64,000 nucleotides of DNA from Sphaerotilus uruguayifluvii (GTDB taxonomy: Bacteria; Pseudomonadota; Gammaproteobacteria; Burkholderiales; Burkholderiaceae_C), in contig NZ_JABSNM010000009.1 of assembly GCF_013294065.1 (NCBI RefSeq), positions 62,001 to 126,000 on the forward strand. Direction: 5' to 3'. The stretch's first letter is position 1. Every line of letters starts with the position of its first letter. Below, in pieces: positions 55,638 to 64,000 of this stretch. The notes beneath the pieces are model-generated. The model did no database searches and had not been told where the DNA came from. It worked only from the letters and a program-made list of their open reading frames with translations. The position numbers were made by a program, and so were the translations under genes.

Positions 55638-56585
55638 TCAGCGCTTCGACGACACCACGATGCCGGCGACGATCAGCACGAAGGCCGCCGCGTGGTACAG
55701 GTGCGGCGCCTCGCCGAGCAGCGCGGTCGACAGCAGCGCGGCGAACAGCGGCGTCAGGTTGACGAACAGGCCGGCGGTCGTCGGCCCCACCGCGGCCACC
55801 GCCCGGCCCCACAGCCCGTAGGCCACCAGCGACGGGCCGACGACGATGTAGGCGATCGCGGCGAACACCGCCAGCGACCACTCGGGCTGGCGCGGCCAGG
55901 CCAGCGCCTCCACGCCGGCCGCGCTGCCGGCCCAGACCAGGCCGAAGAGCGTCTGCACCAGCAGGAACTCGTGCCATTCCCAGGTCCGTGGCCGGCCATC
56001 CTCGCCCGTGACGCGCGGCCGCGCCTCGCCGCGCATCGACGCGGGCGGGCGCACCAGCAGCCAGCTGTAGCCCGACCAGCTCGCGGCCGCGGCCAGCATG
56101 AAGAGATCGCCCTGGACGAAGTGGACCTGCGCCAGCGATCGCGGATCGCCCCGGCCGAGCACTACCGCCACGCCGGCGAGCGACAGCGCCGCGCCGATCA
56201 TCTGGCCGCGCCGCGGCCGCTCGGCGAAGAAGATCGCGCCGATCAGCAGCATCCACAGCGGCATGCTCGCGGCGATCAGCGTGACGTTGATCGGCGTCGA
56301 GGTGGTCAGCGCCACGTACTGCAGCGCGTTGTACGCGCCCACGCCCAGCAGCCCGACCAGCGCCAGATGGCGCCAGCGCGCGGCGATGTCGGCCCGCGCC
56401 TGCGGCGTGGCGACGGCTCGCCGGCCGATCACCAGCAGCACCAGCAGCACCAGCGCCCAGCGGATCGCGTTGAGCAGCAGCGGCGGCACATGCGGCACCG
56501 TCATCCGGCCCACCACCGCGTTGCCGGCCCACAGCAGCGGCGGCAGCGTCAGCATCAGCACGAGACGGGGGGACAGGGCGGTCAT
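55638..56585 (-). CDS. EamA/DMT-family transporter, copy 2
   Basis: 315 residues, ten predicted helices. NAIRWALVLLVLLVIGRR, NALQYVALTTSTPINVTLIAASMPLW and the second-repeat end TPLFAALLSTALLGEAPHLYH are typical EamA segments. A hydrophilic loop of about 35 residues (near 190-225) separates the repeats and is longer than usual. Substrate unknown. ATGs at 56585 and 56615 are both possible starts; the first aligns with the family. It is not a recent duplicate of the neighbouring EamA gene. Confidence 0.9.
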   Translation of the reverse strand: MTALSPRLVLMLTLPPLLWAGNAVVGRMTVPHVPPLLLNAIRWALVLLVLLVIGRRAVATPQARADIAARWRHLALVGLLGVGAYNALQYVALTTSTPINVTLIAASMPLWMLLIGAIFFAERPRRGQMIGAALSLAGVAVVLGRGDPRSLAQVHFVQGDLFMLAAAASWSGYSWLLVRPPASMRGEARPRVTGEDGRPRTWEWHEFLLVQTLFGLVWAGSAAGVEALAWPRQPEWSLAVFAAIAYIVVGPSLVAYGLWGRAVAAVGPTTAGLFVNLTPLFAALLSTALLGEAPHLYHAAAFVLIVAGIVVSSKR

Positions 56586-56883
56586 GAGGCGGGGCTCCAG
56601 CGTCGGGCCCCGCATCCTAACCGTGGAATCGAACGGTCGTGCGGATTCGGTTCCACGCCGGCAGGCCGACTCCGATTCACAACGCCCCTGCCGGACTAAT
56701 GTGAAAAAATGCCGTCTCGGCGGGGCGTGCAGACTCACTTTTCATCTGACTGGATGATGTCGCGGAATCATCGGTCCTGCACAGTCCGCCTGGAACGCGT
56801 GGCGCACCGGCCGAGCCTGTCTCGACCGCCGGCGCCGCGGGATGTGCATGCAGTCACTTCCAGACCACAGACAAGGATCCCGC

Positions 56884-57603
56884 ATGAACACCATGGAACG
56901 GGTCGACACGCCGGCGCTCGGGAGGCGAGTGGCACCGGCAGGCACGGCGCAGGGCGTCCTGCCCGTCGAGCAGGCCGGGCCCCGGCTGCTGCTGATCGAC
57001 GACTACGAGTTCATCCGCGTCGGCGTGCGCACGATGTGCGCCTGCCTGCACGGCCGGCCGGTCGAGTGGCACGAGGCCGGCACGCTGCAGGACGGCATCG
57101 AGATCCACCGCCGCGAGGGGCCCTTCGACGCGGTGCTGCTCGACCTCAACCTGAGCGACTGCAAGGGCCTGCAGGGCCTGCGGCTGTTCATGCAGGCGCA
57201 TCCGCAGGCGCGGGTGGTGGTCTTCAGCGGCACGGTCGACGAGTTCGTCATCCGCCAGGCCCGGGCGCTGGGCGCGCAGGGCTACATCCGCAAGACCGGC
57301 TCGGCGCAGGAGCTGCAGGCGGCGCTGGCCGAGCTGCTGCCGCCGCCGGAGCGCAGCCTGGGCGTGCCGCGGCTGCCGGACCGGCTGTTTCCGCGGCTGC
57401 CGGGCTCGTCGATGTACGACCGGATCGCCGAGCTCGGGCCGCGCCACCTCGAGGTGCTCGAACTGGTGCTGTCGGGCTGCACCAACCAGGAGATCAGCAG
57501 CTCGACCGCGCTGTCGCTGGGCACGGTCAAGAACTACGTGTCCTCGCTGCTGCTGGCGCTGGACGTGCGCTCGCGCTCGCACCTGATCAGCCTGTTCCGC
57601 TGA
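56884..57603 (+). CDS. NarL/LuxR-type response regulator
   Basis: 239 residues. Receiver domain (about 34-150) with acidic pair Asp39/Asp40, phospho-acceptor Asp87 in VLLDLNL and Lys137 in GYIRKTG; LuxR-type helix-turn-helix at about 184-239 (RHLEVLELVLSGCTNQEIS ... GTVKNYVSS). The N-terminal 33 residues before the receiver are unusual and low in structure. It lies 25 bp upstream of a hybrid histidine kinase on the same strand, its likely partner. Confidence 0.9.
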   Translation: MNTMERVDTPALGRRVAPAGTAQGVLPVEQAGPRLLLIDDYEFIRVGVRTMCACLHGRPVEWHEAGTLQDGIEIHRREGPFDAVLLDLNLSDCKGLQGLRLFMQAHPQARVVVFSGTVDEFVIRQARALGAQGYIRKTGSAQELQAALAELLPPPERSLGVPRLPDRLFPRLPGSSMYDRIAELGPRHLEVLELVLSGCTNQEISSSTALSLGTVKNYVSSLLLALDVRSRSHLISLFR

Positions 57604-57628
57604 GCGGCCGCCCGGATCGGCCGCGGTG

Positions 57629-59434
57629 ATGGCCCGGGTCGCGCGTCTGGTCGTCGTCGGTCCCGGCGAGGGGAGCGGCGGCGACGATCCGGCGCAGCAG
57701 CGCTCCGAGCGCCGCTCGGTGCAGCGCCGGCTCGACGACGCCGCCTTTGCCGACGCCTTCGAGCGTGCTCCGGGCGTGCTGCTGGTGCTGGCGATGGCGC
57801 AGGTGGTCAGCGCGGTCTGGCTCGGGGCGCTGCAGCAGCGCGGCGCGGTGCTGCTGTGCGCGGCGCTGTCGCTGGGCTGGCTGCTGCTGTGCGCGCTGGG
57901 CCAGCGCGGGCTGCGCCTGACCACGGACGAGATGCCTCGGCGCGAGGACCTGCGCCATCGACGCCGGCGCTGGCAGCGGCTGATGATGCCGGCGCTGCTG
58001 ACGCCCTCGGCGGTGCTGGTCGCCGACCTGCTCTCGGCCGGGCGGGTCGAGCTCGAGGCGGTGGTCGTGCTGGTGCTGGTGTGCCTGTATGCCGCCTCGG
58101 TCTGGGCGGCGCGGCCGGTGCTGGGCAGCGCCGCGGCGCTGGGCGCGGCCACCTGCGCGCTGGTGTGCGCGGTGCGCGGCGAGTACCGGCTGGCGCTGTC
58201 GCTGGCGGCCGCGGCGATGCTGGCGCTGTGGCTGCGTCGCCAGGTCGCGGCGGTCTGGCTGCGCGCGATGCGCGCGCGGCTCGATGCCGACGATCTCGGC
58301 GCGGCGCTGGCCCGCGAGCGCGACGCGGCGGTGCGCGCGCAGCATGACGCGCACCGCTTCGTCGCCACCGCCAGCCACGACCTGCGCCAGCCGATGCATG
58401 CGCTCGGCCTGTTCGTCTCGTCGCTGGAGCGCCGGCTGCAGGGGGCGCCGGAGGAGTTCATCGTGCGCAACATGGTCCGCTCGATCGAGGCGCTGGACCA
58501 GTCCTTCGGCGCGATGCTCGACATCTCGCGGCTCGAGGCCGGCTCGATGGAGGTCAACCTGCAGCATTTCGCGCTGCGCGACGTCTTTCGCCGGCTGCAT
58601 CTGCATTTCGCCGGGCTGGCCGAGGCGGCGGGGCTGGGCCTGCGCTTCTCGCCGGGCGGCAAGTCGGTGCGCAGCGACCCGCAGCTGCTCGAGCGGGTGC
58701 TGGGCAACCTGGTGCAGAACGCGCTGCGCCACACCCGCGAGGGCGGCGTGGTGGTGGTCGCGCGCAGCACCCGCACCCACACGAACATCGAGGTCTGGGA
58801 CACCGGCAGCGGCATCGCGCCCGAGGAGCTGCCGCGCATCTTCGACGAGTTCTACCAGGTCCGCGAGGGCGCGCGGCGCCGCCAGCGCGGCCTGGGCCTG
58901 GGCCTGGCGATCGTGCGCCGGCTGGTGCGGCTGATGGGGCACACGCTGACCGTGGCGTCCTGCCCGGGGCGGGGCACGATGTTCCGCATCGGCATCGCCA
59001 CCGGCGATCTCGACGAGCTCGAGCGCGCCACCGCCGCAGCCGACACCGTGCCGCTGCCGGTCTTCGAGGCGCGCTCGATCCTGGTCATCGACGACGACGA
59101 GGCGATCCGCGAGGGCCTGGGCGCGGTGCTGTCGGAATGGGGCTACGAGGTGCATGCGGCCGCCGGCATCGGCGAGGCGATGCAGCTCGCGCGCGAGAGC
59201 GGCGGCGCGATCGACCTGATCCTGTCGGACCTGCATCTGGCCGACGGCGAGGACGGTCTCGACGCGGTCGAGAGCGTGCGCCGGATCTGCGGCCTGCCGG
59301 TGCCGGCGCTGGTCATCACCGGCGACACCACCGCCGACGAGATGCGCCGCGTCGGCGAGGCCGGCATGGTGCTGCTGTTCAAGCCGCTGCAGCCGCGGCG
59401 GCTGATGGCGGCGCTGCGGCAGATGACGCGCTGA
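57629..59434 (+). CDS. Hybrid membrane histidine kinase with C-terminal receiver
   Basis: About 601 residues. Six hydrophobic helices (about 50-205) without a large periplasmic domain, then HisKA with ATASHDLRQPMHALG (His about 250), a HATPase domain (NLVQNALRHTREGG, DTGSGIAPEELPRIFDEFYQ, GLGLGLAIV) and a C-terminal receiver (about 485-600) with ILVIDDDEAIREG and LILSDLHL. Signal is unknown. The codon before the ATG is GTG, so the start could be 57626. It pairs with the response regulator just upstream. Confidence 0.92.
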   Translation: MARVARLVVVGPGEGSGGDDPAQQRSERRSVQRRLDDAAFADAFERAPGVLLVLAMAQVVSAVWLGALQQRGAVLLCAALSLGWLLLCALGQRGLRLTTDEMPRREDLRHRRRRWQRLMMPALLTPSAVLVADLLSAGRVELEAVVVLVLVCLYAASVWAARPVLGSAAALGAATCALVCAVRGEYRLALSLAAAAMLALWLRRQVAAVWLRAMRARLDADDLGAALARERDAAVRAQHDAHRFVATASHDLRQPMHALGLFVSSLERRLQGAPEEFIVRNMVRSIEALDQSFGAMLDISRLEAGSMEVNLQHFALRDVFRRLHLHFAGLAEAAGLGLRFSPGGKSVRSDPQLLERVLGNLVQNALRHTREGGVVVVARSTRTHTNIEVWDTGSGIAPEELPRIFDEFYQVREGARRRQRGLGLGLAIVRRLVRLMGHTLTVASCPGRGTMFRIGIATGDLDELERATAAADTVPLPVFEARSILVIDDDEAIREGLGAVLSEWGYEVHAAAGIGEAMQLARESGGAIDLILSDLHLADGEDGLDAVESVRRICGLPVPALVITGDTTADEMRRVGEAGMVLLFKPLQPRRLMAALRQMTR

Positions 59435-59519
59435 GCGCCGCACGGGCTCGCCGGCTCCGGGCGGGCCGAAGTGACTTTCGGCAGATTTTTGCGGCACCGG
59501 CTCTGCCTAGACTGGCTGC

Positions 59520-60599
59520 ATGAGTTCCATCGATGTCGATGCGCTGCTGCTCCCGCTCGAGGCCTCGGCCCCCTGCGGCGAGACCGACCTGGAGTACGAC
59601 GAGGACTTCCAGGCGCTGGAGCGGGCTGCTGCGGGCCGCCCGGAGCAGCAGTACGGCGACACGCTGATCCCGGCCGAGGATCCGGACTGGGTGGCGATGC
59701 GCCAGCATGCGCTGGCCCTGTTCGGACGCGGGCGCGATCTGCGGGTGGCCGTGCGGCTGCTGCGCGCGGCGCTGCGTCTCGACGGATTGGGGGCGTTGGC
59801 GCCGGGCCTGCGCCTGGTCGCCGGGCTGCTCGAGCGGCACTGGGACAGCGTCTGGCCGCGGCCCGATCCGGACGAGCCCGACGACCATTTCATGCGCATG
59901 AACGCGCTGGCCGAGCTGGCCGACGCGTCGCTGCTGATGGCCGACATCCGCGCCGCGCGGGTGCCCGGCGACCGCACCGGGCTGACCGGCCGCCAGCTCG
60001 AGCTCGCCAGCGGCCGGGCGGCCGCGCGCGAGGGCGAGCCGGTGCCGGTGGCGGCCGCGCTGGCGCCGGCGCTGCGTGCGGCCGAGGCGGCGCAGCCGGG
60101 CCTGCTGGCCGATCTGGCGACCTTGCCGCAGCCGCTGGAGACGCTGGCGGCGGTGCTGCAGCGCCAGGCCGCCGCGCAGGCGCCGGAGCTGCGGCCGCTG
60201 CGCCAGCTGCTGCAGGCACTGGCCGCGACGGTCGCGATGGCGGGTGTCGCGCCGGGGGCGGCGATGGCGCCGCAGGCCGCCGCGACCGCGCCCGATGCGG
60301 CCGGGACCGGTGCCGGTGCGGTCGCCGCCTCGCCGGCCGCGCCGACGATGGTCGCGGTGCCGGCGCTGCCGCCGGGCACGATCACCAGCCGCGACGAGGC
60401 GCTGCGCCAGCTCGAGCGCGTCTGCGAATGGCTCGAGCGCAACGAGCCCTCGCATCCGGCGCCGCTGCTGATCCGCCGCGCCCAGCGCCTGATGGGCAAG
60501 AGCTTCTTCGAGATCGTCAAGGACCTCGCCTCCGACGGCATCGAGTCGGTCGAGCGCATCGCCGGCCTGTCCTACGAGGAGGCCACCGGCGGCGGCTGA
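59520..60599 (+). CDS. tssA: Type VI secretion protein TssA
   Basis: 359 residues. N-terminal ImpA_N domain (about 1-130): LLLPLEASAPCGETDLEYDEDF and a following YGDTLIPAEDPDW segment; an Ala-rich middle (about 215-285); then a C-terminal helical region RLMGKSFFEIVKDLASDGIESVERIAG. TssA organises sheath assembly at baseplate or tip. TAGACT (59508-59513) ends 6 bases before the ATG, so the transcript may be leaderless. It is the first T6SS gene here and follows a histidine kinase gene by 85 bp. Confidence 0.9.
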   Translation: MSSIDVDALLLPLEASAPCGETDLEYDEDFQALERAAAGRPEQQYGDTLIPAEDPDWVAMRQHALALFGRGRDLRVAVRLLRAALRLDGLGALAPGLRLVAGLLERHWDSVWPRPDPDEPDDHFMRMNALAELADASLLMADIRAARVPGDRTGLTGRQLELASGRAAAREGEPVPVAAALAPALRAAEAAQPGLLADLATLPQPLETLAAVLQRQAAAQAPELRPLRQLLQALAATVAMAGVAPGAAMAPQAAATAPDAAGTGAGAVAASPAAPTMVAVPALPPGTITSRDEALRQLERVCEWLERNEPSHPAPLLIRRAQRLMGKSFFEIVKDLASDGIESVERIAGLSYEEATGGG

Positions 60600-60666
60600 G
60601 CGCGGCCCCGCCGCGCACGCCCTCCGGCCCTCCGTTCCTTCCCCGCCTTCCTGGAGCCCGATCGCC

Positions 60667-61167
60667 ATGTCCACCAGCAGCCAGAAGTTCATCGCCCGCA
60701 ACCGCGCGCCGCGCGTGCAGATCGAGTACGACGTCGAGCTCTATGGCGCCGAGAAGAAGATGCAGCTGCCCTTCGTGATGGGCGTGCTCGCCGACCTCTC
60801 GGGCAAGCCGGCCGAGCCGCTCGCGCCGGTGGCCGAGCGCAAGTTCGTCGACATCGACGTCGACAACTTCGATGCGCGCATGAAGGCGATGAAGCCGCGG
60901 GTCGCCTTCCAGGTGCCCAACACGCTGACCGGCGAGGGCAATCTGTCGATCGACCTGAGCTTCGAGAGCATGGACGACTTCACCCCGGGCGCGATCGCGC
61001 GCCGGGTCGACAGCCTGTCGCAGCTGCTGGCCGCGCGCCAGCAGCTCGCCAACCTGATCACCTACATGGACGGCAAGACCGGCGCCGAGGAGCTGATCGC
61101 CCGGGTCATCAAGGACCCGGCGCTGCTGCAGTCGCTGGCCGCGGCGCCGCGCCCCGCGGCGGAATGA
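60667..61167 (+). CDS. tssB: Type VI secretion contractile sheath small subunit TssB
   Basis: 166 residues. The start STSSQKFIARNRAPRVQIEY, VMGVLADLSGKP and DGKTGAEELIARVI are family signatures of the VipA/TssB sheath subunit, which polymerises with TssC around the Hcp tube in the cytoplasm. It lies 67 bp after tssA and 46 bp before tssC. Length and order are those of ordinary proteobacterial T6SS loci. Confidence 0.96.
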   Translation: MSTSSQKFIARNRAPRVQIEYDVELYGAEKKMQLPFVMGVLADLSGKPAEPLAPVAERKFVDIDVDNFDARMKAMKPRVAFQVPNTLTGEGNLSIDLSFESMDDFTPGAIARRVDSLSQLLAARQQLANLITYMDGKTGAEELIARVIKDPALLQSLAAAPRPAAE

Positions 61168-61213
61168 GGCCGCGACCGCTTCGCTGATCCCGATCCACGC
61201 ACAGGAGGGCCCG

Positions 61214-62713
61214 ATGGCCGACGCACAGACCCAGACCGCCGCTCCGGCCTTTGCCGGCGTCGACTTCCAGGGCGACGACTTCGCCGCGCTGCTCGAGCGC
61301 GAGTTCCGTCCGCGCAGCGACGACCTGCGCTCCGAGGTCGAGCAGGCGGTGCAGACGCTGGCGCAGCAGGCGCTGGCGCAGACCGCGCTGGTCGGCGACG
61401 ACGTCATGCGCTCGATCGGCGCGATGATCGCCGAGATCGACCGCCGGCTGAGCGCGCAGATCAACCAGATCCTGCACCACGCCGACTTCCAGAAGCTCGA
61501 GAGCGCCTGGCGCGGCCTGCACCATCTCGTCAACAACACCGAGACCGACGAGATGCTGAAGATCCGCGTCATGAACGTCTCGAAGACGGATCTGCACAGG
61601 ACGCTCAAGCGCTACAAGGGCACGGCCTGGGACCAGAGCCCGATCTTCAAGCGCATCTACGAGGAGGAGTACGGCCAGCTCGGCGGCCATCCCTACGGCT
61701 GCCTGGTCGGCGACTACACCTTCGACCACTCGCCGCCCGACGTCGAGCTGCTCGGCGAGATCGCGAAGATCTCGGCCGCGGCCCACGCGCCCTTCATCAC
61801 CGCGCCGGCGCCGTCGCTGCTGCAGATGGATTCCTGGCAGGAGCTGGCCAATCCGCGCGACCTGACCAAGATCTTCACGACGCCGCAGTACGCCGGCTGG
61901 CGCTCGCTGCGAGAGTCGGACGACGCGCGCTACATCGGCATGGCGATGCCGCGCTTCCTGGCCCGCCAGCCCTACGGCGCGCGCACCAATCCGGTCGACG
62001 ACTTCGACTTCGAGGAGGACACCGACGGCGCCGACCACGGCAAGTACGCCTGGGCCAGCGCCGCCTACGCGATGGCGACCAACATCAACCGCTCGTTCAA
62101 GCTCTACGGCTGGTGCTCGCGCATTCGCGGCGTGGAGTCCGGCGGCGCGGTCGAGGGCCTGCCGACGCACACCTTCCCGAGCGACGACGGCGGCGTCGAC
62201 ATGAAGTGTCCGACCGAGATCGCCATCAGCGACCGGCGCGAGGCGGAGCTGGCCAAGAACGGCCTGATGCCGCTGGTGCACCGCAAGAACTCCGACTTCG
62301 CCGCCTTCATCGGCGCGCAGTCGCTGCAGAAGCCGGCCGAGTACGACGACCCGGACGCCACCGCCAACGCCAACCTCGCCGCGCGGCTGCCCTACCTGTT
62401 CGCGACCTGCCGCTTCGCGCACTACCTGAAGTGCATGGTCCGCGACAAGGTCGGCGCCTTCAAGGAGCGCCACGAGATGGAGCGCTGGCTCAACGACTGG
62501 ATCATGAACTACGTCGACGGCGATCCGGCCAACTCCTCCGAGCACACCAAGGCCGAGAAGCCGCTGGCCGCCGCCCAGGTCGTCGTCGAGGAGATTCCGG
62601 GCAATCCCGGCTACTACACCTCCAAGTTCTTCCTGCGCCCGCACTACCAGCTCGAGGGGCTGACGGTGTCGCTGCGCCTGGTCTCCAAGCTGCCGGCGCA
62701 GAAGCAGGCCTGA
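61214..62713 (+). CDS. tssC: Type VI secretion contractile sheath large subunit TssC
   Basis: 499 residues, the VipB/TssC large sheath subunit. Family segments seen include LESAWRGLHHLVNNTETDE near residue 95, GCLVGDYTFDH, MPRFLARQPYG, and a C-terminal YYTSKFFLRPHYQLEGL. It forms the contractile sheath with TssB. GGAGGGCCCGATG supplies the ribosome site. A fully conserved-looking, intact gene. Confidence 0.97.
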   Translation: MADAQTQTAAPAFAGVDFQGDDFAALLEREFRPRSDDLRSEVEQAVQTLAQQALAQTALVGDDVMRSIGAMIAEIDRRLSAQINQILHHADFQKLESAWRGLHHLVNNTETDEMLKIRVMNVSKTDLHRTLKRYKGTAWDQSPIFKRIYEEEYGQLGGHPYGCLVGDYTFDHSPPDVELLGEIAKISAAAHAPFITAPAPSLLQMDSWQELANPRDLTKIFTTPQYAGWRSLRESDDARYIGMAMPRFLARQPYGARTNPVDDFDFEEDTDGADHGKYAWASAAYAMATNINRSFKLYGWCSRIRGVESGGAVEGLPTHTFPSDDGGVDMKCPTEIAISDRREAELAKNGLMPLVHRKNSDFAAFIGAQSLQKPAEYDDPDATANANLAARLPYLFATCRFAHYLKCMVRDKVGAFKERHEMERWLNDWIMNYVDGDPANSSEHTKAEKPLAAAQVVVEEIPGNPGYYTSKFFLRPHYQLEGLTVSLRLVSKLPAQKQA

Positions 62714-62794
62714 GCCCGAGGCCCACCCCCAACCCGACCCGCGGGGCCCGGCCCCCGCATCCCTCCACACCCACGCAGCCAGAGGAAGCAAGTC

Positions 62795-63271
62795 ATGTCC
62801 ACCGATACCCACATCAAGTTCGACGGCGTCGAAGGCGAGGCCACCCACAAGGACCACAAGGGCCAGATCGAGGTGCTGTCGTGGAGCTGGGGCGCGGCCA
62901 ATGCCAGCGCGCTGGCGGGGGGCGGCTCCGGCAAGGGCAAGGGCGAGGGCCACCCCTTCCAGTTCGTGCACCTCTACGACAAGTCCTCGCCGGTGCTGGC
63001 CAAGCACTGCGCGCAGGGCAAGCACTTCGCCAGCGTCGTGCTGACCGCGCGCAAGTCCGGCGAGGGCCAGAAGGACTACTTCAAGGTGACGATGAAGGAG
63101 GTGCTGATCAACCACATCGCGCCCTCGGGCTCGCAGGGCGGCGACATCACCGAGTCGGTCTCGATGACCTACAAGGACATCGAGTTCTCCTACAAGGCGC
63201 AGGACGACAAGGGCGGCCTGAGCGGCGAGGTCAAGTTCGGCTGGAACCTCGCGACCACCGAGACGCGCTGA
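62795..63271 (+). CDS. hcp: Type VI secretion tube protein Hcp, copy 1
   Basis: 158 residues. Hcp1-family beta-barrel: TDTHIKFDGVEGEATHKDHKG, IEVLSWSWG and the C-terminal EVKFGWNLATTETR. Hexameric rings of Hcp stack into the tube expelled by the sheath. It follows tssC by 81 bp with GAGGAAG upstream. A second Hcp-family gene begins 7 bp after its stop. Confidence 0.95.
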   Translation: MSTDTHIKFDGVEGEATHKDHKGQIEVLSWSWGAANASALAGGGSGKGKGEGHPFQFVHLYDKSSPVLAKHCAQGKHFASVVLTARKSGEGQKDYFKVTMKEVLINHIAPSGSQGGDITESVSMTYKDIEFSYKAQDDKGGLSGEVKFGWNLATTETR

Positions 63272-63278
63272 GGTCGCC

Positions 63279-63752
63279 ATGGCCGCCACGGACACCTATG
63301 TCCATCTGCAGACCCGCCGCGCCGGCAAGCTCAAGGGCGAATGCATCGCGCCCGGGCACGAGGACGACATCGCGGTGCGCGGCTGGTCCTGGGGCGTGTC
63401 GGCGCAGACCGCGATGGGCTCGGTGCAGGCCACCGCGCGGCGCTCCTACCGCGAGCTCAGCTTCGTCAAGGGCGCCGACACCGCCAGCACCGGACTGCTG
63501 AGCGCGCTGGCGACCAACGACGAGGTCAAGGAGCTGAAGCTGACGATGCGCAAGGCCGGCGAGGGCCAGCAGGACTTCCTGCGGCTGACGCTCAAGGGCG
63601 CGCGCATCACTTCGGTCGTGCTCGACACCGGCAGCGACGGCGACGTGAGCGAGAGCGTCACCGTGGCCTTCACGAAGGTCGAGCTCGAGTACCTGCCGCA
63701 GCAGCGCAGCGGCCAGCGCGGAGCCAGTCATGTCTTCACCGACGAGGTCTGA
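63279..63752 (+). CDS. Hcp-family tube protein, copy 2
   Basis: 157 residues, the same family but divergent from copy 1: the opening YVHLQTRRAGKLKGECIAPGHEDDIAVRGWSWG keeps the Hcp layout (WSWG at the same place), with a different C terminus (ELEYLPQQRSGQRGASHVF). It may form a mixed tube or carry different effectors. AGGTCGCC before the ATG is a weak ribosome site, consistent with translational coupling to copy 1. The last 23 bp overlap the next gene. Confidence 0.88.
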   Translation: MAATDTYVHLQTRRAGKLKGECIAPGHEDDIAVRGWSWGVSAQTAMGSVQATARRSYRELSFVKGADTASTGLLSALATNDEVKELKLTMRKAGEGQQDFLRLTLKGARITSVVLDTGSDGDVSESVTVAFTKVELEYLPQQRSGQRGASHVFTDEV

Positions 63753-64000
63753 GGCCCCGGCCGCGGCCGACGACGCGGCGCGCCGGGTCGCCGCCGGCGA
63801 TCTGGCCGGCGCGCTCGCGAGCCTGCAGCAGCAGGTGCGTCGCCAGCCGGCCGATGCCCGGCTGCGCATCTTCCTGTTCCAGCTGCTGGTGCTGCTGCGC
63901 CAGTGGCCGCGCGCGGCCCAGCAGCTGGTGCTGTGCGGCGAGCTCGATGCCGGTGCGCTGGCGATGGTGGCGACCTGCCGCGAGGCGCTGCAGGCCGAGC
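63730..64000 (+). CDS. tagJ: Type VI accessory protein TagJ/ImpE (3' end cut by window)
   Basis: The first 90 residues are visible. After a short Ala-rich start, ARRVAAGDLAGALASLQQQVR and DARLRIFLFQLLVLLRQWPRA form TPR-like helices typical of the ImpE/SciE/TagJ family, which binds the sheath subunit TssB and helps ClpV recycle it. The ATG lies inside the end of hcp copy 2 (23-bp overlap, different frame), suggesting coupling. The rest lies beyond 64000. Confidence 0.85.
   Translation, partial: MSSPTRSEAPAAADDAARRVAAGDLAGALASLQQQVRRQPADARLRIFLFQLLVLLRQWPRAAQQLVLCGELDAGALAMVATCREALQAE

Noticed and set aside
59493-59506. A sigma-54 like GG-N10-GC pair (GGCACCGGCTCTGC) before tssA
   Set aside because: Spacing fits and T6SS operons can use sigma-54, but the outer consensus bases are missing and a TAGACT -10 lies in the same place; also the start point would fall 2 bases before the ATG. 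Kept only as a possibility.

Overview
The window reads as one continuous stretch of chromosome from a very GC-rich (roughly 70%) Gram-negative bacterium. KdsA (Kdo synthesis) shows a lipopolysaccharide-type outer membrane. The eno-ftsB / kdsA / pyrG block, panBC, darP, the suhB-trmJ-cysE neighbourhood, TRAP binding proteins and a type VI secretion (T6SS) locus together suggest a betaproteobacterium of the order Burkholderiales (Rubrivivax/Leptothrix-like). The taxonomic placement is inference from gene content and composition. No rRNA, tRNA or CRISPR array was seen.

Layout. 1-8.1 kb: a PAS-GGDEF-EAL protein (5' end cut off), an orphan amino-acid binding lipoprotein, hslO, a gamma-carbonic-anhydrase-like protein, a DUF455 ferritin-like protein, an acyltransferase, and a pnuC/NadR-like NAD-precursor salvage pair. 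8.2-12 kb: glycolate oxidase glcDEF. 12-18.3 kb, minus strand: ftsB, eno, kdsA, pyrG, panC, panB. 18.4-29.3 kb: a DUF938 methyltransferase, a large lipoprotein with a c-type heme motif, an alpha/beta hydrolase, an Anbu proteasome-like peptidase, mutS, an HNH endonuclease, a DUF2252 protein and a long-tailed SuhB. 29.5-31.1 kb: trmJ and cysE. 31.2-36.5 kb: three tandem parallel beta-helix lipoproteins. 36.4-39.7 kb: mog, darP, pmbA and a small K+-channel-like protein. 39.8-42.1 kb: two near-identical TRAP binding proteins.

42.2-50 kb is a redox/stress island: a peroxiredoxin-like protein, two LysR-azoreductase modules, and a five-gene ECF cluster (cytochrome c, metallophosphoesterase, CuA-type protein, sigma factor, anti-sigma factor) with two matching ECF-type promoters. 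50.1-52.5 kb: leuA preceded by a leucine-rich leader peptide and attenuator-like hairpins, followed by an IS5-type transposase remnant and a terminator. 52.7-54.7 kb: a three-gene module of an unknown protein, a small Ras-like GTPase and a roadblock/LC7 protein. 54.7-59.4 kb: two EamA exporters and a LuxR-type regulator with a hybrid histidine kinase. 59.5-64 kb: start of a T6SS cluster (tssA, tssB, tssC, two hcp genes, tagJ cut by the window end).

The strongest candidates for little-described biology are the GTPase/roadblock trio with its 9-bp direct repeats and palindrome upstream, and the ECF-controlled CuA/cytochrome c/phosphoesterase cluster. Next come the probably leaderless leu leader peptide and the triplicated beta-helix lipoproteins sharing an upstream element.
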